Assembly: GCF_000622325.1 (NCBI RefSeq)
Contig: NZ_JASE01000005.1
Location: 1,674,001 to 1,738,000 of the forward strand
Origin: Sulfitobacter geojensis
GTDB lineage: Bacteria > Pseudomonadota > Alphaproteobacteria > Rhodobacterales > Rhodobacteraceae
DNA length: 64,000 bases
Direction of reading: 5' to 3'
The notes under the pieces were generated by a model, which was not told the DNA's origin, ran no database searches, and was given only the letters and a program-made list of their open reading frames with translations. Each line of letters starts with the position of its first letter. Within the stretch, counting starts at the first letter, position 1. Below are positions 48,903-58,747 of the stretch, in pieces. The translations under genes were made by a program, and so were the position numbers.

Positions 48903-50350
48903 TGTGTGAGCCTCAACTGGTTAATCTGACGGGCGATAGATTCGAACGCTTCGGTGATCTCGATGCCTTCCACCCGGAAGAAGTGGCTGGGAGAGGAGGC
49001 ACAGTCGCGCATCACGTCGGCACCATGGTCGGTAACTTCAAAGCCGATCGACCAGATCACGATGTTCTTTTCCTTGGCGGCATCGCAGATGTTGTTCAGC
49101 AAGGAATCTGCGTAGCTGGGTGTGTATTTGGTGTATTTCCAGCGCCAGTGATCGCGTGAGCGGACGTGCCGGTTCAGGTAATAGTTCAGCGGATATTTAC
49201 TCCAGTGCAACCAGTGGCTGTCCCGTGCGTAGACGTAGTTCTTGACGATGCGCTGGGTGCTGACGTTTTCACCGTCGGTCATCAGAATGATGGTTTTCAG
49301 CGTTTCGTTTGAACCGGGCGTGTCCGGGTCGGCATAATTGGCAGGACGGTCGGTAAAGGCCGGGTCTACACCAAGGGCGACGTTGAAGTTGCGCCATTCG
49401 GGATCAAGCATGCCGACACCCCATTTCATCCCCAGATGGATGGCTGTGTTGGCACGCGGAACAAACTGGTTGATCTGTGCTTTCAGCGCTTCCTTGTCCT
49501 GAGAAAATGCGGTGATTTCCTCATAGGGTTGCTTGGGGCAGCCGGGATTCGGGATCGAATCCTCCGAACGGTCACCGTTCCAGCTGTAGCTGGCATCAAA
49601 GTGCTGCATATGCTCGTAAGGTTCGCTGCCGGCGACATGACCTGCATAGATTGCACGGTTGTCGAAATCGGCATCGGTAAAGTCGATACAGTATGAGTAA
49701 CGGTGGGTCCGATCGACATCCATCAGATCAAAGATATCTTCGCCCGCGTTCACCTGCGCGGTGTAGGGAACGACGGAAACCGAAATCAGGTCTTCGTTTT
49801 CCTCTTTGAGAACCGCATCAAGAAAGGCCCCCGCGGCGTCATGCAGGTTTTCCATCTTGTTGTTGGTCCGCATCGAACCGGAGATGTCGAGCACCATAGA
49901 GATCTCGACCTTGTTCACCTTTTCTTCGGCGGTCGAGATGCCCGGTACCTGAAGCGTATCCCGCCCGAGGAAATCCATAAATTGGGTGTTGATCGTGGTG
50001 GTGGCGTCAACGGTCACAGTGCGAAAGTTGATCCCCTGATCCACGGTGACCTCGGACACGAAATCGGCCATACCTGATTTGGCGAAGTAGTCGCGCACAA
50101 CGGCTTCGGGGTCGAGTGTCTGGTCAAGGTCGGCCGCGGCCAGCACCGCACGGTCGGCAACCGCCTGAATGCGGGTGCGTTCCATTTCGTGACGCATCAT
50201 ATCGACGCCGATGCCACCGATCAGCACCATCATGAAGACCATGAAAATGGCGAACATCGTGGCAACCCCGTCCTCTTCTTTCGCAAATGTGCGATAGAAT
50301 GCAGCCGAGTTGCGCAGGGCACTGCGCTTTTTATGTGCAACTTGTGTCAT
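48899..50350 (-). CDS. TadG-like VWA-domain pilus assembly protein
   Basis: Tad pilus-associated protein of 483 aa. The N-terminal TadG helix is EEDGVATMFAIFMVFMMVLIGG. A von Willebrand A domain follows with the metal site DISGS (155-159). The long mid-region has several Cys. The ATG at 50350 has AAAGG upstream; a longer open frame to 50476 lies in the promoter gap. First gene of the TadG-TadE-TadE operon. Confidence 0.9.
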   Translation of the reverse strand: MTQVAHKKRSALRNSAAFYRTFAKEEDGVATMFAIFMVFMMVLIGGIGVDMMRHEMERTRIQAVADRAVLAAADLDQTLDPEAVVRDYFAKSGMADFVSEVTVDQGINFRTVTVDATTTINTQFMDFLGRDTLQVPGISTAEEKVNKVEISMVLDISGSMRTNNKMENLHDAAGAFLDAVLKEENEDLISVSVVPYTAQVNAGEDIFDLMDVDRTHRYSYCIDFTDADFDNRAIYAGHVAGSEPYEHMQHFDASYSWNGDRSEDSIPNPGCPKQPYEEITAFSQDKEALKAQINQFVPRANTAIHLGMKWGVGMLDPEWRNFNVALGVDPAFTDRPANYADPDTPGSNETLKTIILMTDGENVSTQRIVKNYVYARDSHWLHWSKYPLNYYLNRHVRSRDHWRWKYTKYTPSYADSLLNNICDAAKEKNIVIWSIGFEVTDHGADVMRDCASSPSHFFRVEGIEITEAFESIARQINQLRLTQ

Positions 50351-50718
50351 CGTTGTTAACCTTTCCAGCCAAACCCGTCGAGGGCATCCCAGAACATATG
50401 GGCGGACTTTTTCTTGCGACCTTTGTCGTCTTCGAACGTGGCGGAAATGGGGCAAATCATTGGCGAATATAGGCATTTTAAGTGCATTTTACTCAACTGT
50501 GCGGTGATTAATGCATGGCTGTTTCGCAGCTGTGAACAGTCACCTGAAAAGGGGCCGATTCGTCGCGCGAAAAAATGGTGGCCTGTTAACGATGAATAAA
50601 GTCGCACCTTGCAAAAGCTGGGGGTAGGGTTGCCGCGGGGCACCCTGTGCGGCGCTGAGTCGCACTGATACGTCACGTCACCGCGCACAGGCCCCCGAAC
50701 TAAGGACAGGAGAGACCG
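50351..50718. promoter_or_regulatory. Divergent control region of tad genes and gdhA
   Basis: 368 bases with no convincing gene. It separates the minus-strand tad operon from plus-strand gdhA. A perfect 8-bp stem, CCTGTGCG (50644-50651) with CGCACAGG (50684-50691), lies in the probable gdhA leader. AGGACAGGAG forms the gdhA ribosome site. Confidence 0.5.
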
Positions 50719-52149
50719 ATGCAGTCATCTAACGAGCCGAGTTTTCGCGAGAGCGTGGATATCATGTTTAACCGCGCCGTCGCATTGATGGACCTGCCAC
50801 CGGGGCTTGAGGAGAAGATCCGCGTCTGTAACGCGACCTATACGGTGCGTTTCGGCGTGCGCCTGCGCGGTAAGATCCAGACCTTTACCGGATATCGTTC
50901 GGTGCATTCCGAACATATGGAACCGGTCAAGGGCGGCATTCGCTACAGCCTTGGCGTGAACCAGAACGAGGTGGAGGCGCTGGCCGCGCTGATGACCTAT
51001 AAGTGTTCGCTGGTCGAGGCCCCGTTTGGTGGCTCCAAGGGTGGCTTGTGCATTGATCCGCGCGAGTATGACGATCACGAGCTTGAGTTGATCACCCGCC
51101 GCTTTGCCTATGAGCTGATCAAACGCGACATGATCAACCCCGCCCAGAACGTGCCAGCCCCCGACATGGGCACCGGCGAACGCGAAATGGCGTGGATTGC
51201 GGATCAGTACAAACGCATGAACACGACCGACATCAACGGCGTGGCCTGTGTGACCGGCAAGCCGACCAATGCAGGCGGCATTCAGGGCCGCACCGAAGCG
51301 ACAGGGCGCGGCGTGCAATATGCCTTGCATGCGTTTTTCCGCGATCCGCAGGGGCTGGAAAAGGCCGGACTGAGCGGCAAGCTGAAAGACAAGCGGATTG
51401 TGGTGCAGGGGTTGGGCAATGTGGGCTATCACGCGGCCAAGTTCCTGAGCGAGGAAGACGGGTGCAAGATCACCGCGATCATCGAACGGGACGGGGCCTT
51501 GCATGATGAGGGCGGGCTGGATGTTCAGGCGGTCTATGACTGGATCGGCAAACACGGCACCATCACAGGTTACCCCAACAGCAAGCTCGAAAAGGACGGT
51601 GCCAAATTGTTGGAGCTGGACTGCGACATCCTGATTCCGGCGGCGTTGGAAGGGGTGATCAACCTAAGCAACGCGGACCGGATCAAGGCGGCGCTGATCA
51701 TCGAGGCGGCGAATGGTCCTGTGACAGCTGGCGCGGACGAGATCCTGCGCGACAAGGGCTGTGTCATTGTGCCGGATATGTATGCCAACGCGGGCGGTGT
51801 GACGGTGTCCTACTTCGAGTGGGTCAAAAACCTGAGCCACATCCGCTTTGGCCGTATGCAGCGCCGACAAGAAGAATCGCGCCACCAGTTGGTTGTCGAC
51901 GAGTTGGAGCGCCTGTCTGCGGACAGTGGCATCGGATGGCAGCTGAGCCCTGATTTCAAGGAAAAGTATCTGCGCGGAGCGGGCGAGCTGGAACTGGTGC
52001 GGTCGGGATTGGACGACACCATGTCGACGGCCTATCAGTCGATGGCGGATGTCTGGCACGGGCGCGATGACGTCAAAGACTTGCGCACGGCGGCCTATCT
52101 GGTGTCGATCACCAAGGTGGCGGCGAGCTACCGCGCCAAAGGTCTTTGA
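50719..52149 (+). CDS. gdhA: Glutamate dehydrogenase
   Basis: Interconverts glutamate with 2-oxoglutarate and ammonia; 476 aa of the small hexameric type. The catalytic Lys107 is in PFGGSKGGLCID, with further substrate Lys in MEPVKGGIRYS and LMTYKCSLVE. The NAD(P) loop is VQGLGNVGYHAAKFL. The coenzyme preference is not read from these motifs. It sits alone between divergent tad genes and a terminator, and would supply or remove nitrogen for the amine-degrading pathways nearby. Confidence 0.95.
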   Translation: MQSSNEPSFRESVDIMFNRAVALMDLPPGLEEKIRVCNATYTVRFGVRLRGKIQTFTGYRSVHSEHMEPVKGGIRYSLGVNQNEVEALAALMTYKCSLVEAPFGGSKGGLCIDPREYDDHELELITRRFAYELIKRDMINPAQNVPAPDMGTGEREMAWIADQYKRMNTTDINGVACVTGKPTNAGGIQGRTEATGRGVQYALHAFFRDPQGLEKAGLSGKLKDKRIVVQGLGNVGYHAAKFLSEEDGCKITAIIERDGALHDEGGLDVQAVYDWIGKHGTITGYPNSKLEKDGAKLLELDCDILIPAALEGVINLSNADRIKAALIIEAANGPVTAGADEILRDKGCVIVPDMYANAGGVTVSYFEWVKNLSHIRFGRMQRRQEESRHQLVVDELERLSADSGIGWQLSPDFKEKYLRGAGELELVRSGLDDTMSTAYQSMADVWHGRDDVKDLRTAAYLVSITKVAASYRAKGL

Positions 52150-52156
52150 TCAAAGG

Positions 52157-52192
52157 CACGGCGGGGTGGACGAACACCCTGCCGTGTTTCTT
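52157..52192 (+). terminator. Terminator after gdhA
   Basis: CACGGCGGGGTG (52157-52168) and CACCCTGCCGTG (52175-52186) pair over 12 bp with one G-T wobble around GACGAA, followed by TTTCTT. Confidence 0.82.
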
Positions 52193-52302
52193 ATGCTACG
52201 CGCTTTTGGATGTGCGGCGCTTTTTCTGACCTGCCGCGCCTTTTTTGAATAGACGCCCGATCTTGGGCGGACAGGCTGCGCTGCGGGCGCTAAGCATGTT
52301 TC

Positions 52303-53370
52303 ATGATGTTTGATTTACCAGATGACACGGCGCTTTATGCGGCTTTGTTGGCACGGGATGCGGGTTTCGACGGGCGGGCTTATGTCGGCGTGACTTCGAC
52401 CGGTGTGTTTTGCCGCCTGACCTGTCCCGCCCGCAAACCCAAACGCGAGAACTGCGTTTTCTTTGAAACGATGGGGGCCTGCATCGAAGCGGGGTTTCGC
52501 GCCTGCAAACGCTGCCATCCGATGGCACCGGCGGCAGAGGGGGATCCGGCGGTTGCACGTTTGCTGGCCGCCCTGCGCGATGATCCGGCGCGGCGCTGGC
52601 TGGAACGCGACGTGCAGGCAATGGGATTGGACCCGTCGACGGTGCGGCGCAGTTTCAATCGGCATTTCGATATGACCTTCCTTGAAATGGCGCGGCTGAC
52701 AAGGTTGCGCACGGGGGCTGCTGTGTTGCCCGAAGGGGGCCGTGTGATTGATGCGCAAATGGAGGCCTCATACGACAGCCCCGCCGCGTTTCGCAGTGCT
52801 TTCGCGAAATTTCTGGGGTTGCCCCCGTCGAAATTTGTGCAGGACGCGCGGTTAAGGGCGGATTGGATCGAAACAAAACTGGGCCCCATGATTGCGGTCA
52901 GTGATCAACATGCGCTGCATTTGTTGGAGTTTGCCGAACGCAAGGCGCTGCCGGCGGAGTTAAAGCGGCTTTATGCCTTTGCCAAAGGATCGCTGGGGTT
53001 TGGACGGTTCGCGCCGACCGATCAGATTGAACGCGAAATGGCCGCCTTCATGCAAGGGCGATGCGCGGATTTTCAAACGCGTCTGGCTCCGTTAGGCACG
53101 CCGTTCACGCAAGAGGTCTGGCGCGCGCTGCGGGATATTCCGGCAGGACAAACGCGGTCCTACGGGGCAGTGGCCAAGGCCATGGGGCGCCCCGACGCGA
53201 CACGGGCTGTAGCAAGGGCCAACGGGGCGAACCCGATTGCGATTGTCATCCCGTGCCACCGCGTGATCGGCGCGGATGGGGCATTGACCGGATATGGCGG
53301 CGGGTTATGGCGCAAGCAGGCATTGATCGAAATGGAGCGCGGGTTCGCGCAGGGGTCTGCAGAGACGTGA
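52303..53370 (+). CDS. ada: Bifunctional Ada: DNA repair methyltransferase and transcription activator
   Basis: Alkylation-response protein of 355 aa. Zinc cysteines Cys37, Cys41, Cys68 and Cys71 form the N-Ada domain (VFCRLTCPARKP, ACKRCHP) that accepts methyl groups from phosphotriesters. An AraC-type helix-turn-helix follows (about 85-180), then the C-terminal methyltransferase with Cys318 in IPCHRVIG. Normal length for Ada. Its stop overlaps the next start (TGATG), so the lyase is translated with it. Confidence 0.95.
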   Translation: MMFDLPDDTALYAALLARDAGFDGRAYVGVTSTGVFCRLTCPARKPKRENCVFFETMGACIEAGFRACKRCHPMAPAAEGDPAVARLLAALRDDPARRWLERDVQAMGLDPSTVRRSFNRHFDMTFLEMARLTRLRTGAAVLPEGGRVIDAQMEASYDSPAAFRSAFAKFLGLPPSKFVQDARLRADWIETKLGPMIAVSDQHALHLLEFAERKALPAELKRLYAFAKGSLGFGRFAPTDQIEREMAAFMQGRCADFQTRLAPLGTPFTQEVWRALRDIPAGQTRSYGAVAKAMGRPDATRAVARANGANPIAIVIPCHRVIGADGALTGYGGGLWRKQALIEMERGFAQGSAET

Positions 53371-54113
53371 TGAACAGTACGCAGAAAGCGGCAGCGTTCA
53401 AAGCGTTGCATGTGAAAGGCACACCGCTTGTGTTGCACAACATATGGGATGCGGGATCGGCCAGGGCGGTGGCGGATGCCGGAGCCAAAGCGATAGCGAC
53501 TGGCAGTTGGGCGGTGGCCGCTGCACAAGGATTTGCGGACGGCGAGGCATTGCCGATGGCCGCCTCCCTGCGGGTGGCGTCGGAAGTGGCAGGTGCGGTT
53601 GATGTACCGGTAAGTGTGGATTTCGAAGGCGGGTATGCGCTTACGCCTACCGATGTGGCGGTGAATGCTGTGTTGCTGCGCGAGGCCGGTGCAATTGGTA
53701 TGAATTTCGAGGATCGCATTGTTGCCGGTAAGGGGTTGCATGCCCTTGAGGATCAGGCGGCGCGGATTGCCGCGATAAGGGCCGCGGTGGGCCCTGCGTT
53801 TTTCATCAATGCGCGAACGGATGTGTTTTTCTGCGGCGATACAGCGCCAACGGCAGAGTTGATGGCACGGGCTGTTGCGCGGGCCATCGCCTATGGCGAA
53901 GCGGGGGCGGACGGGATATTTGTGCCCGGGCTCACGGATGTCGGGCAAATTGCGCAGTTTTGCGCGGCGCAGGACCTGCCGGTGAATGTGATGCGCATGG
54001 CGGATGACCCGTCGATCGCCACACTGGCACAAGCAGGGGTGGCGCGGATCAGTCACGGACCGGCCCCCTATTTGGCTATGATGAAGGCACTTGGCGCAGC
54101 GGCGGCAGTTTAA
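53370..54113 (+). CDS. Isocitrate lyase / PEP mutase family protein
   Basis: TIM-barrel lyase or mutase of 247 aa. VLHNIWDAGSARAV is the family start, and SVDFEGGYALTP with NARTDVFF are the metal and substrate loops. It lacks the KKCGH-type loop of true isocitrate lyase, so the reaction is not assigned; carboxyphosphonoenolpyruvate or oxaloacetate-type substrates are possible. ATG 53370 overlaps the ada stop, which excludes the longer open frame. Confidence 0.87.
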   Translation: MNSTQKAAAFKALHVKGTPLVLHNIWDAGSARAVADAGAKAIATGSWAVAAAQGFADGEALPMAASLRVASEVAGAVDVPVSVDFEGGYALTPTDVAVNAVLLREAGAIGMNFEDRIVAGKGLHALEDQAARIAAIRAAVGPAFFINARTDVFFCGDTAPTAELMARAVARAIAYGEAGADGIFVPGLTDVGQIAQFCAAQDLPVNVMRMADDPSIATLAQAGVARISHGPAPYLAMMKALGAAAAV

Positions 54114-54202
54114 TGTCGCTGATGGGCTAGTCGGCGAAAAAAGCCGTTGTACCCTTGGGCTGGTGCTGCCTTTATGGCGCAAAGGCCAAGAGGGGTTTCA
54201 TT

Positions 54203-55456
54203 ATGCGGTTTTCGGGATTGCGCGTTTTGCGCGAGGGGTTGAGCGGCAACAAGGGCTGGGGGCCCCATTGGCGTGATCCCGAACCCAAGGCCGAATATGA
54301 TGCGGTGATCATCGGTGGCGGCGGACACGGGTTAAGCACCGCCTATTATCTGGCCAAGAACCACGGCATGACGAATATCGCTGTGCTGGAGAAGGGGTAT
54401 CTTGGCGGGGGCAACGTCGGGCGCAATACGACGATTGTGCGGGCGAATTACGGGCTTGAGGGCAATTCGCAGTTTTATTCCCATTCGTTAAAACTGTGGG
54501 AAGGGCTGGAGCAGGACCTGAACTATAATGCGATGATGTCGCAGCGCGGTGTTTTGATGCTGTGCCATTCTGATGGGCAACGCGATGCCTTTGCGCGGCG
54601 CGGCAATATGATGGCGTCACAGGGCGATGATGCGGAATTGCTGAGCGCTGATGCGGTGCGCCATATGCTGCCCTATCTGGATTTCGACAACACGCGGTTC
54701 CCGATTTATGGCGGATTGCTGCACCGGCGCGGCGGTACTGCGCGCCATGATGCGGTGGCTTGGGGGTTTGCGCGCGGCGCAGACCAGCGCGGCGTGGATC
54801 TGATCCAGCAATGCGAAGTGACCGGGATCGACATTGAAAACGGTGTTGTCAAAGGTGTGCAAACCACGCGCGGGGCGATCCGTGCGAAAAAGGTGGGGGT
54901 GGTCGTCGCTGGCCGCTCCTCCCAAGTGGCGGCGATGGCGGGGATGCGTTTGCCCGTAGAGAGCCATGTGTTGCAGGCCTTTGTCACAGAGGGGCTGAAG
55001 CCGGTGATTGATCACGTGATCAGTTTCGGCATGGGCCATTTTTATATCAGCCAGTCCGACAAGGGCGGTTTGGTCTTTGGCGGGGATCTGGATTTTTACG
55101 CGTCTTATGCGCAGCGCGGCAATATGCCGATGATGGAGCATGTGATGGAGGCGGGGATGACCCTGATGCCGATGATCGGCAAGGCAAAGGTGCTGCGCTC
55201 TTGGGGGGGAATCATGGACATGACGCCGGATGGATCGCCCATCATCGACAAGACCGAGACGGAGGGTTTGTTCCTGAATTGCGGCTGGTGTTACGGAGGG
55301 TTCAAGGCGGTGCCGGCGTCCGGTGATGCGTTTGCGCATTTAATGGCGACGGGGGAGCGGCACGACGCGGCCGCGAAATACAGGTTGGACCGGTTTCGTA
55401 CGGGTGCAGGGTTGATGGATGAAGAGGCAACGGGTGCGCAGCATAACCTGCACTAG
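54203..55456 (+). CDS. soxB: Sarcosine oxidase subunit beta
   Basis: Flavoprotein subunit (417 aa) of heterotetrameric sarcosine oxidase, which converts sarcosine to glycine with methylene-tetrahydrofolate or formaldehyde. The dinucleotide loop AVIIGGGGHGLSTAYYLAKN sits near residue 32. GNVGRNTTIVRANYG and LFLNCGWCYGGFKAVPASG are SoxB signatures. GAGGGG precedes ATG 54203. First gene of soxBDAG. Confidence 0.95.
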   Translation: MRFSGLRVLREGLSGNKGWGPHWRDPEPKAEYDAVIIGGGGHGLSTAYYLAKNHGMTNIAVLEKGYLGGGNVGRNTTIVRANYGLEGNSQFYSHSLKLWEGLEQDLNYNAMMSQRGVLMLCHSDGQRDAFARRGNMMASQGDDAELLSADAVRHMLPYLDFDNTRFPIYGGLLHRRGGTARHDAVAWGFARGADQRGVDLIQQCEVTGIDIENGVVKGVQTTRGAIRAKKVGVVVAGRSSQVAAMAGMRLPVESHVLQAFVTEGLKPVIDHVISFGMGHFYISQSDKGGLVFGGDLDFYASYAQRGNMPMMEHVMEAGMTLMPMIGKAKVLRSWGGIMDMTPDGSPIIDKTETEGLFLNCGWCYGGFKAVPASGDAFAHLMATGERHDAAAKYRLDRFRTGAGLMDEEATGAQHNLH

Positions 55457-55529
55457 CGCGGGGTGAGAATGCGGACAGTATATAGGGCCAAAAAGAGGGG
55501 CAAGTGGGTGCTTTGTTTGGAGGGATCGC

Positions 55530-55811
55530 GTGAGAATTGAATGTCCGTTGTGTGGAGATCGGGACCGGCGTGAGTTTTATTATCAGGGGGCGGCGGTGAT
55601 GTTGGCGCGCCCCGGGCCGGATGCGTCAGCAGAGGACTGGGACGGGTATTTGCATTTGCGCGACAATCCGGCGGGCGTGACGCAAGAGTTGTGGCAGCAT
55701 GAAGCGGGCTGTGGGAGCTGGCTGGTGGTGGCGCGTGACACGCGTACGCATGAGATTTCAAAGGTAGAGTTGGCAGCGGATGTAACGCGGGCCATGGGAG
55801 TGGCATCATGA
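55530..55811 (+). CDS. soxD: Sarcosine oxidase subunit delta
   Basis: Small zinc-binding subunit, 93 aa. IECPLCGDRDRREFYYQG gives two of the cysteines and HEAGCGSWLVVARDT the third ligand region. The start is GTG 55530 with GGAGGG upstream. It overlaps soxA by 4 bp (ATGA). Structural role in the enzyme complex. Confidence 0.94.
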   Translation: MRIECPLCGDRDRREFYYQGAAVMLARPGPDASAEDWDGYLHLRDNPAGVTQELWQHEAGCGSWLVVARDTRTHEISKVELAADVTRAMGVAS

Positions 55812-58747
55812 GGGTTGCGGGGAAAGGTGTCGTGGATCGCGGCCGGAAGCTGCGCTTCACCTTTGACGGTGTGGGGTTTGACGGGTTTGTCGGGGATACG
55901 GTGGCCTCTGCCCTGTTGGCCAATGGTGTGACCCTGATGGGGCGTTCGTTCAAGTATCACCGCCCGCGCGGCGTGTTGAGTGCAGGCAGCGAAGAGCCCA
56001 ATGCCCTGATTACGGTGGGCAAGGGGGCAAATGCCGAGCCGAACCTGCGCGCCACACAGGTGGAGATTTATGAGGGCTTGGTGGCGAAGAGCCAGAATGC
56101 CTGGCCGGCGTTGGGTTTTGACGTGATGGCGGTGAATGATCTGGCGGCCCCGTTTCTTGGTGCCGGTTTTTATTACAAGACCTTCATGTGGCCCAAGAAG
56201 TTTTGGGAGGCGATTTACGAGCCGGTCATTCGCAAGGCGGCAGGATTGGGAGCCTTGAGCGGGCAGAGCAATCCGGATGCTTACGAGAAGGCTTTTGCAT
56301 TCTGTGACCTTTTGGTGATTGGCGCGGGGCCTGCGGGGTTGATGGCGGCGCTGAGCGCGGGGCGCAGTGGTCTGGACGTGATCCTTGCCGATGAAGACAG
56401 CCTGATGGGCGGGCGGTTAAACGCGGAAAGTGATGCTGTGGGGCATCAGGCCGGGGCGGCATGGGCAGCGCAGGCTGTGGCGGAGCTCGCCGCGATGGAG
56501 AACGTGCGCCTGATGTCGCGCACAACGGTGACAGGTGTGTATGACGGGGGGATGTACGGGGCGCTTGAACGGGTGAACCAGCATACCGGGCAGCGCACCG
56601 GCGGGGCACCGCTTGAGTGTTTCTGGCGGATTGCGGCCAAGCAATCGGTGCTGGCGGCAGGGGCGATTGAGCGGCCGGTGGCGTTTCAGAACAATGACCG
56701 CCCCGGTATTATGACAGCGGGGGCGGTGCGCGCCTATCTGAACCGTTGGGGCGTGGCCCCCGGCAAGCGGGTGGCTGTTTTCGGTAACAACGATGATGCC
56801 CACCGCACGGCACGGGATCTTGAGAAAGCCGGAGTGCATGTGGTGGCCTTGATCGACAGCCGCGCAGGGGTGGAGCCCGAAGGGCTGAAGTGTCGTCTGT
56901 TCAGCGGTGCGCAGGTGTGTAACTCCGGCGGACGCAAGGCGCTGGAGAGCGTGACGGTGCGTTTGGCGAATGGTAAGGAAGAAGCCTTGCAGGTGGATTG
57001 TCTGGCCATGTCGGGCGGGTGGAACCCGACGGTGAACCTGACCTGTCACACAGGCGGGCGGCCGCGCTGGCGCGATGACATTCAAGCCTTTGTTCCAAGT
57101 GAAGGGGCGGTGGCGCATATGACTGTTGCAGGGGCGTGCAATGGTGTGTTTTCGACGCTGGGCTGTCTGGAAAGCGGCGCGGCGGCGGGGGCTGCGGCAG
57201 TGAAGGCGCTGGGCCGCAAGCCTGTTGATGTGGAGGTGCCGGCGGCCGAGGATGCGGCCTATCGCATGGAACCGCTGTGGGCGGTGGCGGGCAAGGGCCG
57301 CGCGTGGCTTGATTTCCAGAACGATGTGTCGGTCAAGGATATCAAGCAGGCGGCGGTCGAGAATTTTAAATCTGTCGAGCATATGAAGCGGTATACGACG
57401 CAGGGCATGGCGACGGATCAGGGGAAGAATTCGAATGTCGCGGCTTTGGCGGTTCTGGCGGATGCCACAGGGCGTGGGATACCGGAAACGGGTACGACTA
57501 CCTTTCGCCCGCCCTATACGCCGGTCAGCATTGCTGCGATGGGGGCAGGGGCACAGGGGCACGGGTTTGCGCCCGAACGCTGGACGACCTCGCATCTGGC
57601 CTCTGTTGAGCGCGGCGCGCCGATGATCGAGGCGGGTCTGTGGTACAGGCCTAGCTATTTTCCGAAGGCGGGCGAGGCGACATGGCGCGAGGCCTGTGAT
57701 CGCGAGGTCGGATATGTGCGGGGCGCGGTCGGGGTTTGTGATGTGTCGACACTGGGTAAGATCGACATTCAGGGGCGCGATGCCGCCAGGCTGTTGGATT
57801 TCGTCTATACCAATATGTTTTCGACGCTGAAGGTTGGGCGGGTGCGCTATGGCTTGATGCTGCGTGAGGACGGGCATGTCATGGATGACGGCACCTGCGC
57901 GCGCTTGGGCGAACAGCATTTTGTCATGACCACAACGACGGCGGCGGCAGGCAATGTCATGCGACATCTGGAGTTTGTGACACAGTGTTTGCACCCCGAA
58001 TGGGAGGTGGCGTTTACATCGGTTACCGAGCAATGGGCGCAGTTTGCAATTGCCGGTCCCAAGGCGCGAGAGCTGTTGAACGGGGTATTGGATGCGCCGA
58101 TCGATGGCGAGCGCTGGCCGTTTATGGCCTGTGGTGACGTAGGCCTCGGCGGGGTTCGGGGGCGGCTGTTCCGGATCTCCTTTTCTGGCGAGCATGCTTA
58201 TGAATTGGCGGTGCCAGCGCGGTTCGGGGCCAGCCTGTTTGATGTGCTGGTTAAGGCGTCAGAGGCGCTGGGCGGCGGGCCCTACGGGATGGAAGCGCTG
58301 AATGTATTGCGGATTGAAAAGGGGTTCATCACCCATGCGGAAATCGAAGGGCGCACGACGGCGTTTGATATTGGCATGGGGCGGATGATCTCGGCCAAGA
58401 AGGACTGTGTCGGCAAGGTCATGGCGGCCCGTGACGGGCTGGTGGACGAGAACCGGCCACAGTTGGTGGGGGTAAAGCCGGTCGCGGCCGACGGCACGCT
58501 GAGCGGCGGCGCGTTCCTGTTTGATCGTGGGGCAGAGGCCGTGCGTGTGAACCATCAGGGGCATGTGTCATCGGTCGGATATTCGCCGGAGTGCGGGCGG
58601 ATGATCGGGCTTGCGTTTTTGCGGCGCGGGCCGGAAAGGCTGGGCGAGGTGGTGCGTATGGTGGATCACATGCGCGGCATCGAAACCGAGGTCGAGATTT
58701 GCAAGCCGGTGTTTGTGGACGAAGCGGGGGAGCGGGTGCGTGGTTGA
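55808..58747 (+). CDS. soxA: Sarcosine oxidase subunit alpha
   Basis: Large subunit of 979 aa. The N-terminal part has a ferredoxin-like domain (FVGDTVASALLANGVTLMG), then a dinucleotide-binding domain (LLVIGAGPAGLMAALSAG, near 165) and an aminomethyltransferase (GcvT-like) C-terminal half that handles the tetrahydrofolate product. RNFSFKYHRPRG-type end of the first domain reads SFKYHRPRGVLSAGSEEPN. Length and domain order are normal for SoxA. Confidence 0.96.
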   Translation: MRVAGKGVVDRGRKLRFTFDGVGFDGFVGDTVASALLANGVTLMGRSFKYHRPRGVLSAGSEEPNALITVGKGANAEPNLRATQVEIYEGLVAKSQNAWPALGFDVMAVNDLAAPFLGAGFYYKTFMWPKKFWEAIYEPVIRKAAGLGALSGQSNPDAYEKAFAFCDLLVIGAGPAGLMAALSAGRSGLDVILADEDSLMGGRLNAESDAVGHQAGAAWAAQAVAELAAMENVRLMSRTTVTGVYDGGMYGALERVNQHTGQRTGGAPLECFWRIAAKQSVLAAGAIERPVAFQNNDRPGIMTAGAVRAYLNRWGVAPGKRVAVFGNNDDAHRTARDLEKAGVHVVALIDSRAGVEPEGLKCRLFSGAQVCNSGGRKALESVTVRLANGKEEALQVDCLAMSGGWNPTVNLTCHTGGRPRWRDDIQAFVPSEGAVAHMTVAGACNGVFSTLGCLESGAAAGAAAVKALGRKPVDVEVPAAEDAAYRMEPLWAVAGKGRAWLDFQNDVSVKDIKQAAVENFKSVEHMKRYTTQGMATDQGKNSNVAALAVLADATGRGIPETGTTTFRPPYTPVSIAAMGAGAQGHGFAPERWTTSHLASVERGAPMIEAGLWYRPSYFPKAGEATWREACDREVGYVRGAVGVCDVSTLGKIDIQGRDAARLLDFVYTNMFSTLKVGRVRYGLMLREDGHVMDDGTCARLGEQHFVMTTTTAAAGNVMRHLEFVTQCLHPEWEVAFTSVTEQWAQFAIAGPKARELLNGVLDAPIDGERWPFMACGDVGLGGVRGRLFRISFSGEHAYELAVPARFGASLFDVLVKASEALGGGPYGMEALNVLRIEKGFITHAEIEGRTTAFDIGMGRMISAKKDCVGKVMAARDGLVDENRPQLVGVKPVAADGTLSGGAFLFDRGAEAVRVNHQGHVSSVGYSPECGRMIGLAFLRRGPERLGEVVRMVDHMRGIETEVEICKPVFVDEAGERVRG

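Noticed and set aside
56417..58195. 592-codon minus-strand frame inside soxA
   Set aside because: Shadow of soxA; composition rich in Arg, His and Pro with no domain.
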